Below are positions 57,668 through 64,000 of a stretch of DNA of 64,000 bases, piece by piece. Within the stretch, counting starts at the first letter, position 1, and every line of letters begins with the position of its first letter. The notes beneath the pieces are model-generated. The model saw only the letters and a program-made list of their open reading frames with translations, ran no database searches and was not told where the DNA came from. Source of the DNA: Paraspadella gotoi (lineage: Eukaryota > Chaetognatha). Made by a program: the position numbers and the translations under genes. The stretch spans positions 3,774,301-3,838,300 of the forward strand of contig CM119270.1 of the NCBI GenBank assembly GCA_051294375.1, read 5' to 3'.

Positions 57668-57844
57668 TAGAGAATTGACAAAGTTTTTGTTTGCAACGAA
57701 TTTTATTTATAAGTGAACAGACATGTTTCGACTTGTTTTACAACCCTTCATCAGCGTTTTGAAGGCTTGTAAAACAAGTCGAAACATGTCTGTTCACTTA
57801 TAAATAAAAATTCGTTGCAAACAAAAAACTTTGTCAATTCTCTA
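57668..57844 (-). repeat. 177-nt long inverted repeat with hammerhead-like core
   Basis: Left arm 57668-57743 and right arm 57767-57844 are almost perfect reverse complements over about 75 bases. The 23-nt centre can itself pair CCTTC with GAAGG. Read on the minus strand, CTGATGA (57748-57754) is followed 18 nt later by GAAAC (57725-57729). Between them GTTGT and ACAAG can form a stem with a three-base loop. After GAAAC the strand pairs with the other arm like a long stem III. This is the arrangement of a hammerhead ribozyme, a motif known in Penelope-like elements. The stem-I pairing looks poor, so activity is doubtful. Confidence 0.5.
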
Positions 57845-58134
57845 ATCATTACTAACAACGAAAAAGAAAGGATTACTTCAATAAAAAAAAATAAAAACAA
57901 TACAAAACAACAACAACACAAAAAACAAAACAAAACAAAAAAAAAAATGGAACGCGATTTTCCAAATAAAACATACATCGGTCTCTTCAGATTTGTTTTT
58001 TATTTTTTTTCGATCGACCCTCATCGGATCGAATCCTTAACGTCGCACCTCCAGATTCGAGATTCGTTTTTCAGAGATCAGAACCGCGAAAAGAATAGAA
58101 AAAAGCCAATCGCTCTCTCGGGGAATAAGGAAGC

Positions 58135-58161
58135 AGAGAGAGAGAGAGAGAGAGAGAGTAC
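58135..58161. repeat. (GA)n microsatellite upstream of the ArfGAP gene
   Basis: A short pure GA run about 320 bases before the start codon. GA runs can bind GAGA-type factors, but here they are ubiquitous. Confidence 0.8.
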
Positions 58162-58482
58162 AGTTGAGCCAGTTTGAATAGTTAAAACGATAATTTCCAA
58201 AACCGGTTTTCATTCAGAAGAAAAACACGTAACTCGAAAAAAGATTTTTTTAATCTAAGATCAGAAAGTCTGCTTAGTTAATGATTAGATAGTGCACGTA
58301 TGACACACACGTTAGTTATTTTATTTTCAAATTCACGCTAATCCGATAAATCAAAATAAACAAAAACAACAACTCGTCCCCATAAACTAATTCCTCAACT
58401 TGACCTTTTTTTTTTCCACGAATTTTTCTACAAGAAAAACAAAAACAAAAAATTTCCTCTCGATCAAACGAATAAAAGAGCG

Positions 58483-58807
58483 ATGACCCAAGTGGACCCC
58501 GACGTCCGCACCCTCTTTTTGGCTGACGCTTCCAACGCCACCTGCGCCGACTGCCGCTGCGCCGCCTCCACGCACGTCAACGTCTCCGTCGGCGCCTACG
58601 TGTGCGAGACCTGCTCCTTCTACCATCAGCACACCCTCAATCACGTGGTCAAGTCGTTGCAGGGCAGTCGCTGGAGCAACCAAGACTTCGTCCACCTGCG
58701 AACCGGAGGAAACTACAACGTCAACTCCAGCTACGAGAAGTGTCTCCCGAAAAGTGTGGAGCGACCGAGCGAGTACAGCGCCCCCATTTTGCTTAAACAC
58801 TTCATCG
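58483..58807 (+). CDS. Exon 1: ArfGAP zinc-finger domain
   Basis: The exon encodes CADC at residues 21-24 and CETC at 41-44, the CX2CX16CX2C zinc finger of ArfGAP proteins, followed by helical sequence ending in KHFIE-SKYTRLDW across the exon 1/2 junction. The segment HVNVSVGAYVCETCS is close to AGFG and ADAP fingers. In active ArfGAPs the finger is followed by SGIHR, whose Arg inserts into the Arf active site. Here the sequence is SFYHQ, so residue 49 is Gln. If read correctly, GAP activity is unlikely. The donor after TTCATCG is GTGAGG. Confidence 0.85.
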
Positions 58808-61485
58808 GTGAGGATTGGGGGTATGGGAAAGGATGGACAAGGGGGAGTAGTGAGTTTTGAAATCGGGGTGTTTATTAATAAATAATATGATATCTTTAAA
58901 CTATAATCGATAATAGTATATCTAGTAATAGAAATCTACAGGAGGAAGTGGACTAAAACTTTGAATTGCATAGATTCTCCCTCTCTTTCTACCAAAAAGA
59001 GATAAATAATTTAAGTTTTGGATAATTGAAAAGAGAATACACAAGTAAAAAATTAGAAAAATATACGAATAGGAATATAAAATGGAAAATATAAATAATT
59101 ATTTTAAAAAACTAAAAATAGAAAATAGTAGTGAAACAAGAAATTTTAATTTTTTTTTTAATTAAACTAGTAAGGCGTACGATGTAAAGTTTTATTATTA
59201 TGGAATTCTTCTAATCAGTTCATCTCTTGAATGTATCATTTTGGTCCCACACGTTCCCCTTTACCCTCATTTTCCTCCGCCACCACCAGAGTCAAAATAC
59301 ACTCGCCTCGATTGGTCGGACGAGGCGCATCTTCCCGTCTACTACAAAGGCCTCCACGCGGGATCTCTGGAGAAACGCAACAAGTTGGAGGATAAGTGGG
59401 TCACCTACCACTTCAGCATCAAAGGGTACACCTTGGAATTCAGCACCGACGACCAGGAGAATGTGGGCGCCATCAAGAAGGTGTGGTTTTTGATTGATAA
59501 TCCTGAGTAGAAAAGAAAATAAAATCGACAAAAGTATTTACGAATTCCAATACCCTCTAAGAAATGATTTTAGCTCTTTGTTTTGATTACAAATTTATAC
59601 AAATGTACATAGGAATGAAAATATGTACGTATGTATAAATGACATGGCATTGTAAATATATGTTTTTTCTCTCTTTCTCTCTCCATATAAAATTAATGCC
59701 ACAGTGTACAAATAGCCCAGTCGATTCCATAAGCTTATTTTAGTAAATCTATTCATCTAATTTTGTTTGTCATTTCCATCACGACCTCATCCAGTCCTCC
59801 ACTTACGGTGCTGGTGTGATTGCCTACATTAAAAGGGTTATTGCAGCATATTGCACCGTATTGCAGCATATTCAACTATCTTTTAAACATCCCGTCAACA
59901 AATTAAATTCCCCCCCCCATTTAAAAGGTTGATCTGACCGAAGCCAACGTGGTGGTTTCCCCCAAGTGTTTAGCTCGGGCGAAGAGATGTTCCTTTGTTC
60001 TCACTTTTTACGAAGATAACGAGGTCGACAAATTCCGCTCGATCTTCGTTGCGGGCCAGTCGGGTCTCCAAATATGGCAGTGGTACTGCGCCATCAGAGC
60101 GGCCAAGCTGCAGGCGAGTTTTTGAAATAGAAAAGGAAAACGTTGAATTGATAAAAAGAATTCTTTTTAAACAAATTATTGGCGTATTATTCGTTCCAAA
60201 GCTATTTGGAATTTAAAGTTAATCTTTAATTAAAGTTTTAATAATTCCTCTGCTATTAAGTATCATAATAATGATAAAAACTTCTAATCAAAGATTAAAT
60301 TTATTATGTCTCATAATAATAATAAAATAATAAAAACAAAAAACGGTATTTTAAAACTCAATTAAATCTCAATTAAATCTCAATTAAATCTCAATTAAAT
60401 GTTCTTTCTCATTTTTAAATCTCAATTAAATGTTCTTTCTCATTTTTAAATACGTTTTCAAATATATTTTTTAAATAAATTTCCAGGCCATGACCTCCAA
60501 GCATCCCCACATCCCCGTGGACGTCCTCGCCGGTCAACTCACCCACGACTTCCTCACCGAGGGATTCCTCTTCAAGTCCGATCCGCGGGAAGACCCCGCC
60601 CACCTGCAGCGGCGCTGGTGCGTTCTCGACGATCGGCAGCTGCATTATTACAACATGCCGCTGGATCCTTACCCGAAGGTAAGGGCTGTTGTAAGACAAA
60701 AGTTTTGAACAATGTTGGATAAAATGAATTGATAATTGATATTTTTATGTATTTTTATTTCCTCTTTAGAGGACCAAACCAACTTCTTCGCAAAAACGTC
60801 AGAGTAGATCGAGATGAGGAGAGAGAGCGAGAGCAGCAGAGCAGATGACGAGGGAGAGCAGAGAGGATGGAGAGTAGAGATGAGAGAAGAGAAGAGAGAG
60901 AGAGAGAGAGCGAGCGAGCAGAGCGAAGGACGAGATTGAGGATCTTTCCCAAGAAAGCATTTATATTTCCAGCCACCTTCTTAATTCCATGAAAGAAGCT
61001 GACTTACCCCACCGCTCCGTCTCGGTGTGTCCCCCCCCCTTTAGGGCAGCATCTACGTCGGCTTTCGCGGATCCCTCGCCCACTCGACCAAGACCGGCCG
61101 GGATCTGCGCGCCACGTCATCCAACTCACCACGCCCACCCGGAAGTTCTTTCTCAAGGCGGAGAGTCACTCGGAGAAGATGGAGTGGCTCAACCTCTTCC
61201 GCTTCGTCCAAGACTCTCCGCTGAATAACCTCGCCGAAGTGGCTCGTCGACGTGACGGGAAGGCCAGCGCGAAGAGGATGAACACGGTCCTGGGGATTAG
61301 GAGGAGGAAGAGCAAAGGGGAGGAGGACGGAGGGCCAGCCTTTCACGTTTCGGTCAGAACTTCGGAGGATTCGCTCAATCTCACTTCGATACAGGTGAGA
61401 GAGAAAGAGAGAGAGAGGGAGAGGGGAAGGGGGAGAGAGAGAGAGGGAGGGGGAGAGAAGAAAGAAAGAAAGAAAGAAAGAAAAA

Positions 61486-61525
<40 letters not shown>

Positions 61526-63637
61526 AATAGTCCAATCTCAACAAATTTACAATAAAGATGAAAGCCAAGGCCCAAGGCAGGTTACGGCCTTCATCCCCTT
61601 CTTGTACCTCGGGTCGTGAGAACATGGCTTTACTGAATGATCTACCGGATCACGACTAAGGGAACCAGGATTAATTACGGGGTCAACCTGGACTATTCCC
61701 CACAAGAGAACTTCCTTTTAAATCCCCTCCCCCGCCCAGTTCGTTTACCTTCGATTCGGCGGGAAAAACTGGAAAGGAGCCAAGGTGTGCCTGCCTCGAC
61801 AGCAGAGTCCCGACGAGCCGTGGGCCTTCGGGAAAGGGTTGACCGACGTCTTCGCCGTCGAAGAGGATCTCGGGTCGGGCAACGCCGGCGACGAGATCGA
61901 GTCGGTCGACGTGTGGACGGACGATTCCGGGGATTCGCCCGAGTGGGGCCTGTCTTCGGTGCAGGTCATCGATTGGTTCAAAGGTCAAGCTCACGTCTTC
62001 GTCAACAATCAAAAGATCGGAGGAAGATTTAACGTGGGAGTCTCGGAAGATTCCGCGGTGTCTCTGAACAAGGTTCGGGACGAGTTGGTTGTCGTTGTTG
62101 CTGACGTTAGTGTTGTAAAAGATTACTTCATCTCGACCTTCAGGGTTGTGGTTGATGATCTTCTTGATACACATTACAATTATTTATCGTAGCTGTTAAA
62201 AATGTTTATTTTTTCGTCAGTATCGAAATTTTTGTTGAATTATTAAAAAAGCTGAATGTAAAAATGTCACTTCCATTCATCAAAATGTCAGTTTCAAGTC
62301 TGTTCGTCCGAAATTCTGTCAGTCCCAAGTCATCCAGCATTTTTCTATCTATCTAAATAAACTAACTAACTTAACCAAATCACTTAACTAACTAACCAAC
62401 TAAACTAACTTAATTAAATCACTTAACTCTACAGGTAATGACCCTGATCCGTCCCAGCTCGACCCCGACCGGTCGACCCAAACCCTCCGTCCACGCCACC
62501 GCGCCCAAAGTCTTTCTCCATCACGTCGACTCGCGGCGCCACTTCCGGTTGTCGTCCTTCAAACAAAAGATCCTAAGGAGTCAACAGGTCAACAATAAGA
62601 GAATTAAGGGGAAATACTGTGAACACCTAAAGTCGGTGACGAAGTCAAAATGTAGAAGTAGACGATTACGGCAACAGCCGGGTTGCCTGTGATGCCCATT
62701 GGGATGGGGCATCTCACTGTTTGCTTTGGGGGATTCCGACCCTCAGTGACGCCTCCAGTCACTGGCGCGGTTACCCTCGGACGGTCTCGCTCTGCCAACG
62801 CAGAGGGAAGTCGTTAGGACTGTGGATGGAACGCAGCGGTTGGGATGGTGTGTTCCCCCTCTGAGCCAATGGTACTCGCTCAACGATGTAAATATGTAAA
62901 TATACCGCCGCACGATATCAGTTTAGGATCATATTAATTGGATTAAAATTTGTTTTGTTCCAGATCAAATTATTCTGGGGTAGAAAGAAACCCAGGTCCA
63001 TTTTAAGATTTTATTCTTTCAGTGCGGATTACTTTTTAAAATGAAATTTCTCTCCTTTACGTTGCCGATGGGCGTTGTCCAAATCATTGTTTGACATAAT
63101 GAAATAAGATTTTACTGAGGGAAAGACTCTCTTTCGGTTCTCAAATGTGAAAAAAATTGATCGTTTATACCGAGTATTTGATAACTAAATCGTGAAAATT
63201 GGTTAAACTTTCGTCGACGATTACTGGAACATGCAAATGAGATTAAAGGATAGCCATGCCGACAGGTTTACGACAGCGTCGTCGACCACCTCCGCCCTTC
63301 CGACGTCCTCATCGACCTCGTGGACGCCGGCTTCGTCGACGAGGAAGAGCAGACGCGCGTGCTGGAGAACTCCGCCTCCTTCCCGGTCAACTCCAACAGC
63401 GTGCTGTTGTACATGTTGATGCGGAAGGACGACGCCGCCTTCGACGCTTTCGTCGACTCGCTCCGGAATCACCCGACGGATCTCTATCGCGGAATGGTGG
63501 CCGTCATCGAGGAGACGGAGCGGCGCCGGGCCGCGGCCGGTTCCGCGCGACCGAGAGGCTCCACGTCTTCGACGACGTCGTCGGCGGCGGCGGCGTACTT
63601 CGTGGCGCCGCGGTCGGCGTCGGTGGACGGACAATGA
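58483..63637 (+). CDS. ArfGAP-PH-PH-PLAT-CARD-like fusion protein, 8 exons, about 700 aa
   Basis: Exons are 58483-58807, 59290-59480, 59928-60113, 60487-60678, 61045-61394, 61740-62072, 62435-62587 and 63266-63637. The first intron is phase 1; all later introns are phase 0. Every exon joins in frame except exon 5, which is one base short. Order of domains: ArfGAP zinc finger (about 1-110), PH1 (about 122-232), PH2 (about 257-355), PLAT (about 397-510), CARD-like death fold (about 563-660), and an Ala/Ser/Arg-rich tail. The first half follows ADAP (centaurin-alpha), which normally ends after PH2 at about 375 residues. I infer a membrane-recruited signalling adaptor. The start ATG is the first in frame and gives MTQVDPDVR ahead of the zinc finger. 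Additional 5' non-coding exons cannot be excluded. Confidence 0.85.
59290..60113 (+). CDS. Exons 2-3: first PH domain
   Basis: Exon 2 (59290-59480) gives SKYTRLDW, then YYKGLHAGSLEKRNKLEDKW, which starts strand 1 and the basic loop of a PH domain. Exon 3 (59928-60113) gives VDLTEANVVV, CSFVLTFYED and the C-terminal helix IWQWYCAIRAAKLQ with the expected Trp (224). ADAP PH domains bind PIP3. The Lys/Arg-rich strand 1-2 loop here is compatible with phosphoinositide binding but is not proof. Intron 2 contains an in-frame stop and an AATAAA soon after 59510, which could give a truncated transcript. Confidence 0.82.
60114..60486 (+). other. GC-AG intron 3
   Basis: The exon 3 end CTGCAG is followed by GCGAGT, a good GC-type donor. 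The acceptor TTTCCAG precedes GCCATGACC. Joining here keeps phase 0 and aligns with the ADAP PH1-PH2 linker. A GT two codons later would break the match. Confidence 0.7.
60487..61394 (+). CDS. Exons 4-5: second PH domain and linker, with a one-base frame break
   Basis: Exon 4 (60487-60678) encodes DFLTEGFLFKSD, QRRWCVLDDRQLHYY and PLDPYPK, the first strands of PH2. Exon 5 (61045-61394) continues in frame with GSIYVGFRGS, then must shift by one base near 61100-61112 to read HVIQLTTPTRKFFLKAESH and EKMEWLNLFRFVQ, the last strands and the Trp-containing helix. Exon 5 is 350 bases long; 351 would keep phase 0, so one base appears to be missing. The exon ends with FHVSVRTSED, the first PLAT strand. 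Confidence 0.82.
61430..61528. repeat. GA and (AAAG)n tracts in intron 5
   Basis: GAGAGG sequence is followed by about 70 bases of AAAG repeats, purine on the coding strand. It lies wholly inside the intron 61395-61739. Confidence 0.88.
61740..62072 (+). CDS. Exon 6: PLAT (LH2) domain
   Basis: Together with the end of exon 5 (FHVSVRTSED) this exon gives FVYLRFGG, LTDVFAVEEDLG, IESVDVWTDDSG and SPEWGLSSVQVID. These are the hallmark segments of the PLAT/LH2 beta-sandwich: a D-x-F strand, an acidic-Ser-Gly turn, the P-x-W motif and the final V-x-V-x-D strand. PLAT domains bind lipids or membrane proteins in lipoxygenases, lipases and polycystins. I know of none normally attached to ADAP. The acceptor is CGCCCAG and the donor AACAAG-GTTCGG. 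Confidence 0.8.
62435..63637 (+). CDS. Exons 7-8: linker and CARD-like death-fold domain, C-terminus
   Basis: Exon 7 (62435-62587) encodes a basic, Pro-rich linker, then HFRLSSFKQKILRSQQ. Exon 8 (63266-63637) continues VYDSVVDHLRPSDVLIDL, AGFVDEEEQTRVLENS, NSVLLYMLMRKDDAAFDAF and VDSLRNHPTDLY. Six amphipathic helices can be placed. The pattern L-x-P-x-D-x-L-x-x-L, then G-(F/V)-x-(D/E)-E-E, then L-L-x-x-L-x-(R/K)-x-x-x-x-A-F-x-x-F-x-x-x-L is that of CARD domains. DED or death domain are less likely alternatives. The tail after residue 660 is Ala/Ser/Arg-rich and low complexity. Stop codon TGA at 63635-63637. Confidence 0.72.
62590..62890 (-). repeat. tRNA-derived SINE-like element in the last intron
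   Basis: On the minus strand an A-box-like TTGGCTCAGAGGGG is followed about 30 bases later by a B-box-like CGCTGCGTTCCATCC. The body downstream carries four strong hairpins (see 62670-62805). The element lies entirely inside the intron 62588-63265 and is antisense to the gene. The family is not identified. Confidence 0.5.
62670..62805. ncRNA. Run of four perfect or near-perfect hairpins
   Basis: GGCAAC/GTTGCC at 62670-62687; GATGCCCAT paired with ATGGG-G-CATC at 62691-62713; CAGTGAC/GTCACTG with a 7-nt loop at 62744-62764; CTCTGC/GCAGAG with a CAAC loop at 62790-62805. Such density in 136 bases implies conserved RNA folding, most likely as part of the SINE body rather than a separate gene. 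Confidence 0.4.
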
Positions 63638-63729
63638 TTGAAAGACTCGAGGAGCTCACTTGGGTCTTTCTCATGGGCGACGTCATTCCTTTAGCGGGCA
63701 CTGTTTCTCGAAAGCGCGCGAATTCTGTT

Positions 63730-63925
63730 CTTAATCCTTTAACTTATTAATTTTAACCGTAATATCTTACCAATAGATTAGATATCCATTAGATGCTTAA
63801 TAAAATCTTTAACCAAACCTAGTCCATAATCCCAACCTAACGTTAAACCTTAATCAATTATAATTTAATTATTAATCTTAAAAACTTACTTTATTCTGAA
63901 TTTAATCCGAAAGGGGCGCTTTTGG
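63730..63925 (-). repeat. TTAGGG-like element downstream of the fusion gene
   Basis: CCTAA/TTAACC-type words (ACCAAACCTAGTCCATAATC and CCCAACCTAACG) precede AATCCGAAAGGGGCGCTTTT, resembling the GGGGCG end of the other elements. It is the most degenerate copy. The gene's likely poly(A) signal falls inside it. Confidence 0.5.
63799..63804 (+). promoter_or_regulatory. Likely poly(A) signal of the fusion gene
   Basis: AATAAA about 165 bases after the TGA stop; the first perfect hexamer downstream. Confidence 0.5.
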
Positions 63926-64000
63926 AAAATACGAACTGTGAAAAAAAAAACCGTTTTTGATAGAACTATTGCAGGAGGCATTAGTCAACTGAGGTGAAGC

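Noticed and set aside
58387-58800. Minus-strand frame opposite exon 1 of the fusion gene
   Set aside because: A shadow of the GC-rich ArfGAP exon; the plus strand carries the zinc-finger motif and splice donor.
63221-63634. Minus-strand frame opposite exon 8
   Set aside because: Arg-rich shadow of the CARD-like exon; no domain and no splice support.

Overview
This is metazoan nuclear DNA, probably from an invertebrate. Two genes are recognisable, both split by short GT-AG (once GC-AG) introns. One is the animal scaffold CASK. The other joins ArfGAP, two PH domains, a PLAT domain and a CARD-like death fold. Exons are GC-rich at third codon positions and sit in AT-rich introns and spacers. The rest is dominated by microsatellites (GA, GAC/GTC, GAT, CTTT, ATTT), degenerate TTAGGG-like arrays, tRNA-derived SINE-like units and foldback elements. 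I cannot name the species.

Layout. 1-8.1 kb: gene-poor, with a 150-bp poly-C tract. 8.1-12.54 kb: a compact CASK gene on the + strand with kinase, L27, PDZ, SH3 and guanylate-kinase segments, all in order but broken by many small indels. 12.6-15.7 kb: intergenic with two gaps. 15.77-30.94 kb: one ~7.2-kb locus present twice in direct order across a 25-N gap, carrying a 0.9-kb foldback element. 30.8-36.9 kb: polypyrimidine minisatellites, a TTAGGG-like element, GAT and GA repeats and a SINE-like unit. 37.15-53.27 kb: a second locus stacked up to four times with N gaps between. 53.3-58.4 kb: repeats, then a 177-nt hairpin carrying a hammerhead-like core. 58.48-63.64 kb: the ArfGAP-PH-PH-PLAT-CARD gene (8 exons, about 700 aa), followed by another TTAGGG-like element.

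Sequence quality matters here. Bases added or lost inside otherwise conserved CASK codons, and insertion-biased differences between the stacked copies next to short N gaps, point to under-corrected long-read assembly. I therefore read CASK as probably intact in the animal, and much of the duplication as possibly artificial.

The most notable item is the 58.5-63.6 kb gene. An ADAP-like membrane-binding front end, whose ArfGAP zinc finger keeps its four cysteines but has Gln where the catalytic Arg normally sits, is continued in frame into PLAT and CARD-like domains. This suggests a phosphoinositide-recruited death-fold adaptor rather than a normal Arf GAP.
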